Shown: piece after piece, positions 24,419-32,489 of the stretch
Layout of the letters: each line of letters starts with the position of its first letter
How positions within the stretch are numbered: the stretch's first letter is position 1
Source of the DNA: Actinophytocola xanthii
GTDB lineage: Bacteria; Actinomycetota; Actinomycetes; Mycobacteriales; Pseudonocardiaceae
Direction: 5' to 3'
DNA: 64,000 nucleotides
Assembly: GCF_001921205.1 (NCBI RefSeq)
Contig: NZ_MSIE01000030.1
Span: forward strand, 1 to 64,000
The notes under the pieces: generated by a model
What the model saw: only the letters and a program-made list of their open reading frames with translations
Told to the model about the DNA's origin: nothing
The model's database searches: none
Position numbers and translations under genes: made by a program

Positions 24419-24430
24419 GAACACGTTCTT
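24417..24430. promoter_or_regulatory. AAGAAC-AC-GTTCTT palindrome
   Basis: A perfect 6+6 inverted repeat with a 2-bp centre between the metallo-hydrolase and NTF2-like genes. The AAC-N2-GTT core is like sites of TetR-type lipid/steroid regulators such as KstR. No such regulator lies in the window. Confidence 0.4.
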
Positions 24431-24463
24431 GTGCTCGACCCCGGACCGGCGGAAGCTGGGACG

Positions 24464-24958
24464 ATGGACCTCGTCGCCCTGGAAGAGATCAAGCGCCTCA
24501 AGTACCGCTACCTCCGCTGCGTCGACACCAAGAACTGGGTCGAGCTGGCCGACGTGCTGGCCACCGACGCCACCGCCGCCTACGGCACGGCCGCGTACGG
24601 CGAGCCGCTCGTGTTCACCGGGCGGGACGCCATTCTGGACTTCCTGCGGGACAAGCTCGGCCCCGACATGATCACTGTGCACAGCGCGGGCCAGCCGGAG
24701 ATCGACATTGCCGGCGACGAGGCGAGCGGCCGGTGGCGCTTCGAGGACACGGTGATCGCGACCGCGCACCGCGTCGTGATCGCCGGCGCCGCGTTCTACG
24801 AGGACCGCTACCGCCGTGGCGAGGACGGCCGCTGGCGCATCAGCCACACCGGCTACCAACGCACCTACGAGGCGATGCTCTCGCTGGAGGACCTGCCCAG
24901 CTTCCGTCTCACCGCGAACCGCTGGGCGAGTGCCCCGGCAGCCGCCGCGGAAGGCTGA
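24464..24958 (+). CDS. NTF2-like (SnoaL-type) protein
   Basis: 164 aa. The N-terminal helix (A-L-E-E-I-K-R-L-K-Y-R-Y) followed by W-V-E-L-A-D-V-L-A-T-D-A and a curved sheet ending in W-R-I-S-H-T-G-Y-Q-R-T is the NTF2/SnoaL-4 cone fold, used by small isomerases, dehydratases and hydroxylases. Catalytic residues are not obvious. It is preceded by a KstR-like palindrome and converges with a cytochrome P450 gene, which would suit a lipid or polyketide role; this is inference. Confidence 0.82.
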   Translation: MDLVALEEIKRLKYRYLRCVDTKNWVELADVLATDATAAYGTAAYGEPLVFTGRDAILDFLRDKLGPDMITVHSAGQPEIDIAGDEASGRWRFEDTVIATAHRVVIAGAAFYEDRYRRGEDGRWRISHTGYQRTYEAMLSLEDLPSFRLTANRWASAPAAAAEG

Positions 24959-24987
24959 CCTTTCGCCGCGGCGGGCCGCCGACGTCC

Positions 24988-26316
24988 TCAGGCGAGGGCG
25001 GTGACCGTGGCGTGCGGGCCTGAGCGGGGGCGCATGTCGGCCAGGCCGACGGGTCTGGCGTCGACCGCGTCGAGGGTGAGCGTGGTGCGGCGGAGGAGCT
25101 GCTCGACGATCACGGTCAGCTCGGCGACCGCGAACCCCGCGCCGAGGCAGCGGTGCGGCCCGCCGCCGAAGGGGAGGTACTCGTGGCGGCCCGGCTTGCG
25201 GTACGCGGGCCCTTCCGGGTCCCAGCGGTGCGGGTCGAAGCGGTGCGGGTCGGGCCAGAGCTCGGCTGTCCGGTGGGTGACGTACGGGCTGATCAGCACG
25301 CGGTTGCCGGGCGGGATGCGCAGGCCCTGGTAGGTGAACGGCTTGACCACGACCCTGGGCAGCAGCGCCACCGGCGGGTGCATGCGCAGCGACTCGGAGA
25401 CCACGCCGTCGAGGTAGCGCCAGCCGGAGCCGGGCACGCTGTCGGCGGACCGGCGCCAGACCTCCCGGTCGGCGAGCAGTGCGTTGGCGACCCAGCTCAT
25501 CGCGGCGCTGCTGGTGACGTAGCTCGCCGCGGTCACGCTGATCACCTGGTCGATGATCTCGGTCTCGGTGAGGTCGGACCTGGCCAGCAGGAGGCTGAGC
25601 ACGTCACCGGCCTCCTCGGGGCAGCCGCGGCGGTGGGCGACCTCGGCGACCACCCGTTCCGCCACCTCCCGCCGCGCCGACACCGCGCGCCGCCAGGACG
25701 GCATCCCGAGGCGTTGCAGGCTCTGCACCGGCTGGGGACGGTCCACGACGACCAGCGCGCGGTCGATCAGGGCGCCGAGCCACGCCTCGTCGGCGGTGAG
25801 CCGGGGGCCGAACAGGGTGGCGATCGTGCCGCGCCGCACCATCTTGCGGATCTCGACCGACATGTCGAGGCGTTGGCCCGGGCGCCACTCGTCGATGACC
25901 GAGTCCGCGGCCGCGCGCATCTGGTCGGTGTACCCGGTCACCTCGCCGTGGGCGAACTTGGGCACGAGGACCTGGCGGCGCCGCCGGTGCTGTTCGCCGT
26001 CGCTGAGCAGCAGCGCCGTGCCGCCGTTGACGACCATCAGCGCCTCGAACGACTTCCCCCAGCTGAACAGCTCGGAGTTGGACAGCACGAAGTCGTTGGC
26101 CTGCGGGCCGAGCAGGAACACGTACCGCATCCGGCCGGCGCCCAGCGTGGAGACCGTCCCGAACCGCTGCGGCAGGTTCAACAGTGCCTGGTGCGGGGTG
26201 CGCGTCAGCTCGACCAGCGTCCGCAGCTGTCCGCCGGGCTTACCCTTTCGGCTGCTCACCAGGCGATGCAACGGCAGCCCCGCGGCGGCGGGCAATCTCG
26301 CCCGATTGAGATCCAC
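24988..26316 (-). CDS. cytochrome P450
   Basis: About 442 aa monooxygenase. The haem loop F-G-G-G-P-H-R-C-L-G has Cys390; the K-helix E-S-L-R and the later P-H-R-F-D-P-H-R-W are intact. In the I-helix the usual A-G-x-x-T is A-S-Y-V-T. There is no membrane anchor, so it needs separate ferredoxin partners, none of which is nearby. GTG 26316 is chosen as it precedes the conserved N-terminus (L-P-A-A-A-G-L-P); ATG 26367 is also possible. Divergent from a DUF1360 gene. Confidence 0.92.
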   Translation of the reverse strand: MDLNRARLPAAAGLPLHRLVSSRKGKPGGQLRTLVELTRTPHQALLNLPQRFGTVSTLGAGRMRYVFLLGPQANDFVLSNSELFSWGKSFEALMVVNGGTALLLSDGEQHRRRRQVLVPKFAHGEVTGYTDQMRAAADSVIDEWRPGQRLDMSVEIRKMVRRGTIATLFGPRLTADEAWLGALIDRALVVVDRPQPVQSLQRLGMPSWRRAVSARREVAERVVAEVAHRRGCPEEAGDVLSLLLARSDLTETEIIDQVISVTAASYVTSSAAMSWVANALLADREVWRRSADSVPGSGWRYLDGVVSESLRMHPPVALLPRVVVKPFTYQGLRIPPGNRVLISPYVTHRTAELWPDPHRFDPHRWDPEGPAYRKPGRHEYLPFGGGPHRCLGAGFAVAELTVIVEQLLRRTTLTLDAVDARPVGLADMRPRSGPHATVTALA

Positions 26317-26396
26317 ATTGCGGCCCGAGGCGGGCTCGAGTCCGCACCACCTTGGTGACGCACGCATAGTCGGCCCGCGCGCGGGTAGACGGTGCC

Positions 26397-26882
26397 ATGA
26401 CGAAGCGGACATCTCGCCCGGCGTTGGTCAAACACTCGGCGGTGCTCGGCACCTACTCGGCGGTGCTGGGCCTGCTGACCGCGGTCGGGCGGGCGAAGGG
26501 GGTGCGGCTGCCGGAGCGGTTCAGCGTGCAGGACACCGTCCTGCTCGGCACGGCGACGCACAAGGCGAGCCGGTTGCTGAGCAAGCAGGAGGTGACCAGC
26601 CCGCTCCGGGCGCCGTTCACCTCGCGCGAGGAGGCGACGGGGGCGTCGGAGGTCAACGAGTCGGCGCGGGGCGAGGGAGTTCGCCACACGATCGGCGAAC
26701 TGCTCACCTGCCCGTTCTGCCTCGGCGTCTGGGTGGCGAGCGGGTTCACCGCCGGCATGGTCGTGGCCCCGCGGGTCACCCGCCTGGTGACCACCGCGCT
26801 CACCGCTGTCGCGACCTCCGACCTGCTCCAGTTCGTCTACGACGGCGCGAAGCACCGCGCGCACCAGGCCGCGGAGGAGTGA
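26397..26882 (+). CDS. DUF1360 membrane protein
   Basis: 161 aa. Contains the DUF1360 signature E-L-L-T-C-P-F-C-L-G-V-W around residues 100-112 with flanking hydrophobic helices. Members are small membrane proteins of unknown function, some near sporulation or cell-envelope genes. It ends at a strong bidirectional hairpin. Confidence 0.85.
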   Translation: MTKRTSRPALVKHSAVLGTYSAVLGLLTAVGRAKGVRLPERFSVQDTVLLGTATHKASRLLSKQEVTSPLRAPFTSREEATGASEVNESARGEGVRHTIGELLTCPFCLGVWVASGFTAGMVVAPRVTRLVTTALTAVATSDLLQFVYDGAKHRAHQAAEE

Positions 26883-26885
26883 GCA

Positions 26886-26942
26886 CCACCCGCCGACACG
26901 CCACGGCCGCGGTCGACGACTGCCGACCGCGGCCGCGGGTGG
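26886..26942. terminator. bidirectional nested hairpin terminator
   Basis: Inner arms GGCCGCGGTC (26905-26914) and GACCGCGGCC (26925-26934) and outer arms CCACCCGC (26886-26893) and GCGGGTGG (26935-26942) pair perfectly between the convergent DUF1360 and repeat-protein genes. Confidence 0.65.
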
Positions 26943-26949
26943 AGGGGGT

Positions 26950-28992
26950 TCAGAAGCAGGTGCAGTCCCCGGCGCCGGGGTCGCTGCCGTAGCCGCCGGC
27001 GTCCGTCGAGCCGCCGTAGCCGGCGCCGGTGCCGTTGTCTGGGGTGCCGCTGTCGGTCGAGCCGCTGTCGGTCGAGCCGCTGTAGCCGGCGCCGCCTTCG
27101 GGACCGTCGCCGACGTCGGTGCTCGCGGGGTCGGTGTCGTTCTGATTGGGCGTGGAGTCCGCGGCACCGCTCAGGCCGTCGCCGTCGGCGTCGGCGTCGG
27201 CGGAGTGGGCGCCGCCGGTCCCGTTGTCCGTGGACTGCCCGCCGGTGGTGCCGCTGTCGGCGTTACCGCCGAGCCCCGAGTCGGTGCCGCCGCTGTCGGT
27301 GGAGCCGCTGTTGTCGGTGGAGCCCGAGTCGGCCGAGCCGCCGGTGTCGGTGGAGCCGCTGTTGTCGGTGGAGCCCGAGTCGGCCGAGCCGCCGGTGTCG
27401 GTGGAGGCGCCGGTGTCGGTGGAGGCGCCGGTGTCGGTGGAGGCGCCGGTGTTGGTGTTGCCGTTGTTGGTGTTGCCTGAGTCGGTGCTGCCACCGGCGT
27501 TGGTGGAGGCACCGCTGTTGGTGGAGGCACCGCTGTTGCCGGAGCCGCTGTTGGTGGAGCCGCTGTTGCCGGAGCCGTCGGTGTCGGTGCCCAGCGAGTA
27601 GCCGCCGCCGGTCGAGCCGTTGTCGCCGGCGCCGCCTTCGGGTGCGGCTGCGCTGTAGTCGGCACCGCTCTCCGGGCCGTCACCCAGGTCGCTGCTGGCG
27701 GGGTCGGTGTCGTTCTGGTTCCAGGTGGGGTCCTGCTGGTCGGGGCGGCCGTCCTGGTCGAAGTCGGCGGCGGGGTCGTCGCTCGCCGGCGGGCTGGCGG
27801 GGGGCGGGTTCTGCACCCGGTCACTGCCGTAGCCCTCGCCGCCCTCGGGGCCGTCGCCCACGTCGTCGCTGGCGGGGTCGGTGTCGTTCTGGTTCCAGGT
27901 GGGCTCCTCCGCGTCGGGGCGGCCGTCGTGGTCGCGGTCGGGCAGTGCCGCACGGCGGGCGGCCTCGGCCGCGGCCGCGGCGTCGTCGGCCCGCTGCTGC
28001 GCCTCCCGCCGCACGGCCTCCGGGCGGTTCTGCGCCATCCAGCTCTCCGTGCGCTGCCGTTGCGCGTCGCGCTCCCTGGCGTAGCCCTCCCTGGCGGCGT
28101 CGACCTCCTCCTGCGTCGGCGGCGGCAGGGGTGCCGGCAGGAACTCCCTGTCCACGCTCACCCCCGCACCCCAGTCGAACCAGGACTCGTTCGGCTTCGG
28201 CGACGTGGGGGCCGGGCCCTTCACCTCGGGCTGGCCGGCCTCCTCGGTCGGATCGGCCGGCTGCGTGGTCTCCACGCTCCCACCACCGGGCAGCGGCGTG
28301 CCGGTGGTGACGCCGTCGGGCAGGTCGAGGTGCCACGAGCCGTCCGCGCGTCGCTCGACGGTCACCTCCATCTCGTAGCTGCGCCCGTCCGGCGTGGTCA
28401 CCGTGCCCTTGGCCCGGTAGCTCCCGCTCACCGAGAGATCGGGGGAGATGTTGAGGGTGAACTTGGAGGAGAGCTCTCCGTGCCGACCCAGCCGGGCATT
28501 CGCGTTCGCCTCGGCGTTGAGCCCGTCGGGCTTCGGCGTGATCCCGGTGAACTGCGGCGCCCCGGGCCTGCCGACGCGCACGCCGCCGCTGGTCACCCAG
28601 CTGCCCTTGTTCGCGTCGTAGCCCAGCGTCCCGGTCACCGACGCCCCCGGCCGCACCGGCACCGCACCGGAGACGCCGACACCGCGGGTCGGCGGGGCGG
28701 CCTCCCAGAACTGGTGTCCCCGCTGCTTCATCTCGGTGACGATCTCCTGCGTGCGCAGCGAGTCCTTGCCGCTGACCCGTCCCAGCTCGGCGCCGAGCTC
28801 GGCGTCGGTCATCGAGCGAACGTCGGTGGCCGGCGCCGGTCGCGACTCGGCGGGGACCTCCGCGGTCGGCACCGGGTCCGCCGCCGCCACCCCGGTGGCG
28901 AAGCCCATGCCGACCGTGGTCAGCGCGGCACCGAGCAGCACCTTCCTGGTCAACCCGAGCGGGTGCCCGGTCCGTTCTTCCGGATTTCCCAT
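26950..28992 (-). CDS. large secreted repeat protein with Ca-binding-like and Ser/Thr/Gly repeats
   Basis: 680 aa. ATG 28992 (GGGAGAG 7 nt upstream) begins a signal peptide ending near V-A-A-A-D. Residues ~60-240 form a beta-rich conserved domain; ~290-350 are coiled and charged. Three copies of D-x-D-x-D-G-x-x-D followed by P-x-x-N-Q-N-D-T-D-P-A-S resemble thrombospondin type 3/dockerin calcium loops. Between copies two and three lies a long low-complexity stretch rich in S-T-D-T-G-x, including two 17-aa and three 6-aa tandem repeats, likely a stalk. The protein ends in G-D-C-T-C-F. There is no LPxTG signal, so how it is held at the surface is unclear. Probably an adhesin or structural exoprotein. 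Confidence 0.75.
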   Translation of the reverse strand: MGNPEERTGHPLGLTRKVLLGAALTTVGMGFATGVAAADPVPTAEVPAESRPAPATDVRSMTDAELGAELGRVSGKDSLRTQEIVTEMKQRGHQFWEAAPPTRGVGVSGAVPVRPGASVTGTLGYDANKGSWVTSGGVRVGRPGAPQFTGITPKPDGLNAEANANARLGRHGELSSKFTLNISPDLSVSGSYRAKGTVTTPDGRSYEMEVTVERRADGSWHLDLPDGVTTGTPLPGGGSVETTQPADPTEEAGQPEVKGPAPTSPKPNESWFDWGAGVSVDREFLPAPLPPPTQEEVDAAREGYARERDAQRQRTESWMAQNRPEAVRREAQQRADDAAAAAEAARRAALPDRDHDGRPDAEEPTWNQNDTDPASDDVGDGPEGGEGYGSDRVQNPPPASPPASDDPAADFDQDGRPDQQDPTWNQNDTDPASSDLGDGPESGADYSAAAPEGGAGDNGSTGGGYSLGTDTDGSGNSGSTNSGSGNSGASTNSGASTNAGGSTDSGNTNNGNTNTGASTDTGASTDTGASTDTGGSADSGSTDNSGSTDTGGSADSGSTDNSGSTDSGGTDSGLGGNADSGTTGGQSTDNGTGGAHSADADADGDGLSGAADSTPNQNDTDPASTDVGDGPEGGAGYSGSTDSGSTDSGTPDNGTGAGYGGSTDAGGYGSDPGAGDCTCF
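27290..27480 (-). repeat. in-frame tandem repeats of the surface protein
   Basis: A 51-bp unit (17 codons) occurs twice (starting 27305 and 27356), followed by three 18-bp units (six codons). All are multiples of three, so copy number can change without breaking the frame. Confidence 0.75.
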
Positions 28993-29178
28993 CACATCTC
29001 TCCCGTCCCCGTGCGGCGAGCCTCGGCTGGCAGGTCATGAGTAGCCGAAGATTTCTCGCATCAACCGCCTCCGGGCGGCGCATTCTCGCTCCGCCGAACG
29101 TCTCCCCCCGAACGTCGGGGTTGTACCGCCGTCGAGCGGGAACACTGCCGCGAGCAGTCACGACAAGAGGGGATCAAC

Positions 29179-30078
29179 ATGGCCGACGACCAGTACACGC
29201 AGCGCGACCCACGGGACCAGTACCCGCGCCCGGACGAGCAGCGTGGACAGGAGCAGGGGCATCCGGGAACCGGGAGCGCGATGACGCCCGAGCCCGACTA
29301 CGGCGAGAAGACCTACCGCGGCAGCGACCGCCTCGCCGACCGCAAGGCGATCATCACCGGCGGCGACTCCGGCATCGGCCGGGCGGTCGCCCTCGCGTTC
29401 GCCCGCGAGGGCGCGGACGTGCTGCTGTCCTACCTCGAGGAGGAGCAGGAGGACGCCGAGCGCACCGCGCAGCTGGTCCGGGACGCGGGCCGCACCGCCG
29501 TGCTGGTTCCCGGCGACCTGCGCGACGAGCAGCACTGTGGACACATCGTCGAGCGGGCGGTGGCGGAGTTCGGCCGGATCGACGTCCTGGTGAACAACGC
29601 CGCTTACCAGATGTCGCAGGACGAGGGGCTGCTCGGCATCAGCACCGAGCAGTTGGACCGCGTCTTCAAGACCAACATCTACGCCATGTTCTGGCTGTGC
29701 AAGGCGGCCGTCCCGCACATGCGCCCGGGCTCGAGCATCATCACCACCTCCTCGATCCAGGCGTTCCAGCCCTCGCCCGAGCTGATGGACTACGCCTCGA
29801 CCAAGGCCGCCATCGTGAACTTCAGCAAGGCCCTGTCGGCGGACCTGGTGGGCAAGGGCATACGGGTGAACTCGGTCGCCCCGGGTCCAGTGTGGACGCC
29901 GCTGATCCCGGCGACGATGCCCAAGGAGAAGGTCGAGTCGTTCGGTGGCCAGGTGCCGCTCGGGCGGGCCGCGCAGCCGGCCGAGCTCGCTCCGCCCTAC
30001 GTGTTCTTCGCCTCGCAGGAGTCGAGCTACATCACCGGCGAGGTGCTCGGCGTGACCGGCGGCCAGCTGCTGACCTGA
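29179..30078 (+). CDS. SDR-family oxidoreductase (YghA/stress-type)
   Basis: 299 aa NAD(P)-dependent dehydrogenase. The cofactor motif G-G-D-S-G-I-G-R-A and the catalytic Tyr205-x3-Lys209 (Y-A-S-T-K) with N-N-A-A are intact. The ~45-residue polar N-terminal extension (D-D-Q-Y-T-Q-R-D-P) is typical of the stress-induced YghA/YdaD subgroup. ATG 29179 follows a GAGGGGATC site. Substrate unknown; a VOC gene follows 11 bp later. Confidence 0.92.
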   Translation: MADDQYTQRDPRDQYPRPDEQRGQEQGHPGTGSAMTPEPDYGEKTYRGSDRLADRKAIITGGDSGIGRAVALAFAREGADVLLSYLEEEQEDAERTAQLVRDAGRTAVLVPGDLRDEQHCGHIVERAVAEFGRIDVLVNNAAYQMSQDEGLLGISTEQLDRVFKTNIYAMFWLCKAAVPHMRPGSSIITTSSIQAFQPSPELMDYASTKAAIVNFSKALSADLVGKGIRVNSVAPGPVWTPLIPATMPKEKVESFGGQVPLGRAAQPAELAPPYVFFASQESSYITGEVLGVTGGQLLT

Positions 30079-30089
30079 CGGGAGGGCAT

Positions 30090-30470
30090 GTGAACGGGAC
30101 ACCGAGGTTAACCCTCACCGGCCCGGTGCTCGACGCCCCGAACGCCGCTGAGCTGGCCGACTTCTACCGGCGGCTGCTGGGCTGGGAGGCCGAGGAGGAC
30201 GAGCCGGACTGGGTGACGCTGCGCTCGCCGGAGGGCGCCGCGCGGCTGTCGTTCCAGACCGAACCGGACTACGTGCGCCCGGTCTGGCCCACCGAGGACG
30301 GTGCCCAGCGGATGATGGCGCACCTGGACATCGAGGTGGACGACCTCGACGCCGCGCGCGAGCACGCGGTCCGCACGGGCGCCGTGGTCGCCGATTTCCA
30401 GCCGCAGGACCACGTTCGGGTCTGCCTCGACCCGGCCGGTCATCCCTTCTGCTTATGGCTGCGCGGGTGA
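30090..30470 (+). CDS. VOC-superfamily (glyoxalase-like) protein
   Basis: 126 aa, GTG start after GGAGGG. One full VOC unit with the two beta-alpha-beta3 halves (A-D-F-Y-R-R-L-L-G-W, then H-L-D-I-E-V-D-D-L-D-A-A-R and D-P-A-G-H-P-F-C-L). Members bind metals and act as dioxygenases, resistance proteins or isomerases; this one cannot be assigned. Lies between the SDR gene (11 bp) and a GT9 gene it overlaps by 16 bp. Confidence 0.85.
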   Translation: MNGTPRLTLTGPVLDAPNAAELADFYRRLLGWEAEEDEPDWVTLRSPEGAARLSFQTEPDYVRPVWPTEDGAQRMMAHLDIEVDDLDAAREHAVRTGAVVADFQPQDHVRVCLDPAGHPFCLWLRG

Positions 30471-31576
30471 CGGCGCACCAACGGGGGATCGGCCCGATCG
30501 AGCCCGCCTGGTCCCCGGTGCGCCGGCTCGCGGTGCTGCGCGGGGGAGGGCTGGGCGACCTGCTGTTCGTCATGCCCGCCCTCGAGGCGCTCCGGGCGCG
30601 GTACGCGGAAGCCGAGATCGTGCTGCTCGGTGCGCCGGGCAACAGCCGGCTGCTGGCGGACCGGCCCGGGCCGGTGGACCGGGTCGTTCCGCTGCCGCCG
30701 GCGAAGGGGGTGCACGAGCCGCGCGGTCCCCGGGACGAGGGCGTCGAGGAGGCGGCCCGCCGTGAGTTCGTCGGTCGCGTCGGCGAGCCGCCCGACCTCG
30801 GGGTGCAGCTGCACGGGGGCGGCCGCTGGTCCAACCCGTTCCTGCTCGCACTCGGACCGAAGTGGACGGTGGGGGCGCGGACCGAGGACTCGGCGCTGCT
30901 CTCCCGGTGGCTGCCCTACCGGTACTACCAGAACGAGGTGATGCGGGCGCTCGAGATCGTCGGGCTCGCCGGCGCGCCGCCGGTGACCGTCGTACCGCGG
31001 ATCGCGGTCACCGAGCGGGACCTGGCCGCCGCCGAGCCGGCACTGGCCGGGCTGCCGCGACCGCTGGTCGCCCTGCACCCGGGGGCGACCGACCCGCGAC
31101 GGCGCTGGCCGGCCGAGCGGTTCGCCGAGGTCGCCGCGACGTTCGCCGGCCGGGGTGCCGGCGTCGTCGTGCTCGGCACCCCCGACGAACAGCAGGTCGT
31201 GGCCGAGGTGACCAGCCTGGCCCTGGCGCGTGCGCCCGAGGGCTCGGTACGCCCGCTGACCGACCTGAGCCTGCCCGGGCTCTGTGGGGTGTTGGCCCGG
31301 GCGGGCGTGCTGCTCGCCAACGACAGCGGTCCCCGCCACCTCGCCGAGGCGGTCGGCACGCCGACTGTCGGCGTCTTCTGGATGGGCAACGCGATCAACG
31401 CCGGCTCGCTCGGGCGGTACCACCACCGAGTGCTGATGTCCTGGACCGCGGCCTGCCCGGTCTGCGGCGTGGACTGCGTGCACGAGGAGGTCCCGCGCTG
31501 CCCCCACGACGTCTCCTTCGTCGCGGACGTGACGGTCGAGCAGGCCGCGCGCGAGGTGGGCGACCTGCTGCCCTGA
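30455..31576 (+). CDS. glycosyltransferase family 9 (heptosyltransferase-like)
   Basis: 373 aa GT-B enzyme. N-terminal G-G-L-G-D-L-L-F and the C-terminal donor site L-H-P-G-A-x-D-P-R-R-R-W-P with N-D-S-G-P-R-H-L-A-E-A are diagnostic of GT9. Actinomycetes lack LPS, so it probably modifies another glycan or secondary metabolite. A C-terminal Cys/His cluster (C-P-V-C-G-V-D-C) is unusual and could bind zinc. Overlaps the VOC gene by 16 bp and converges with the BON-methyltransferase gene. Confidence 0.87.
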   Translation: MAARVTAHQRGIGPIEPAWSPVRRLAVLRGGGLGDLLFVMPALEALRARYAEAEIVLLGAPGNSRLLADRPGPVDRVVPLPPAKGVHEPRGPRDEGVEEAARREFVGRVGEPPDLGVQLHGGGRWSNPFLLALGPKWTVGARTEDSALLSRWLPYRYYQNEVMRALEIVGLAGAPPVTVVPRIAVTERDLAAAEPALAGLPRPLVALHPGATDPRRRWPAERFAEVAATFAGRGAGVVVLGTPDEQQVVAEVTSLALARAPEGSVRPLTDLSLPGLCGVLARAGVLLANDSGPRHLAEAVGTPTVGVFWMGNAINAGSLGRYHHRVLMSWTAACPVCGVDCVHEEVPRCPHDVSFVADVTVEQAAREVGDLLP

Positions 31577-31605
31577 GCCTCCTCTGAGCCTCCTCTGAGC
31601 CTCAG
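31573..31605. repeat. three 11-bp repeats at a convergent gene junction
   Basis: CTGAGCCTCCT twice and CTGAGCCTCAG once. The first contains the GT9 stop codon and the last the stop of the opposite gene. Confidence 0.6.
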
Positions 31606-32363
31606 TCGAAGAAGCGGCCCAGCTCCTCCTGGCTCGGCCCGGCCGAGCCGGGAGGTAGCGGGGTCAGGTCCGCGAACACGCTCGCCCCGTCGCAGCCCGC
31701 GTGCCTGGCAGTCCACTTGAGATCGCTGTCGGGGCGGGCGCAGATGCCCTTGAACGTCTGCACGTCGAGCAGCCGGACGTGGGTCGGGTCGGCGACCGCG
31801 TTGACGTAGCGCCACCACGGCGAGAGCACGTGCAGCACGCCACCGGGGCGCAGCACGCGGTGGCACTCGTCGACCAGCGGCAGGAAGTCGACCAGGTGCT
31901 CGAGCACGTGCACGGCGAACACGCGGTCGACCGAGCCGTCCCGCAGCGGGATGCCCTGGCCCAGGTCGGCCAGCACGTTCACCGCGCCGGTGCGGCGCCG
32001 GTCGAACCCCACGTTGCCGGGGTACTGCTTGCTGCCCCCGCAGCCGATGTCTACGGCGACCGGGGCGCGCCCGTCGACCTCGATGCGGTCCCACACGGCG
32101 AGCACCCCGGCGAACTGCCCGACGAACTCCCGGACCAGGTCCACCTGCTCGGGTCCGGTCACGGCACCGGTGAGGTGCGCGACGCCGCCGCGGAACTCGG
32201 CCCGCACGTCGAGGTCGCGGGTGCGGTCGTCGTGGGCGAGCGCGTCGCGCACGACGCGGCTCAGGTGTGCGTCGATGCGCTCGTGGCGCTCGGGCGAGAT
32301 CGGTTGGGCGGGTGAGAGCATCCGAGGTCCGTCCTGTTCGGGGGCGTGCCGTGTCGCCTGCAT
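31602..32363 (-). CDS. BON domain-class I methyltransferase fusion
   Basis: 253 aa. Residues ~25-80 match a BON-like alpha/beta module (V-R-D-A-L-A-H-D, then V-A-H-L-T-G-A-V), normally a phospholipid or envelope-binding unit of extracytoplasmic proteins. It is followed by a class I SAM methyltransferase (V-D-I-G-C-G-G-S-K, then H-V-L-E-H and L-R-P-G-G). Without a signal peptide the protein is cytosolic, so the BON part probably recruits it to a partner or membrane. Substrate unknown. ATG 32321 is an alternative start. Confidence 0.72.
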   Translation of the reverse strand: MQATRHAPEQDGPRMLSPAQPISPERHERIDAHLSRVVRDALAHDDRTRDLDVRAEFRGGVAHLTGAVTGPEQVDLVREFVGQFAGVLAVWDRIEVDGRAPVAVDIGCGGSKQYPGNVGFDRRRTGAVNVLADLGQGIPLRDGSVDRVFAVHVLEHLVDFLPLVDECHRVLRPGGVLHVLSPWWRYVNAVADPTHVRLLDVQTFKGICARPDSDLKWTARHAGCDGASVFADLTPLPPGSAGPSQEELGRFFD

Positions 32364-32429
32364 GGTTTCCGGTGAAGGCGATCTCGAAACCAGGCCGGGG
32401 TGGCTCCCGGAATTGTCGGAATTCCTCTA

Positions 32430-32440
32430 CGGTAGTACCG
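32430..32440. promoter_or_regulatory. CGGTAGTACCG palindrome
   Basis: Perfect odd palindrome in an AT-richer segment 50 bp upstream of the second SGNH hydrolase; candidate operator. Confidence 0.3.
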
Positions 32441-32489
32441 ACAATAGATCGTAATTTTCGGAACAAGTACCGGTCGAAAGGACACGGAC

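Noticed and set aside
24988-26316. Biosynthetic gene cluster around the P450
   Set aside because: No polyketide, NRPS, terpene or ferredoxin gene is adjacent; neighbours are unrelated housekeeping-type families.
27290-27480. CRISPR-like regular repeats
   Set aside because: Units are 18 and 51 bp, contiguous, in frame with a surface protein, and have no unique spacers.
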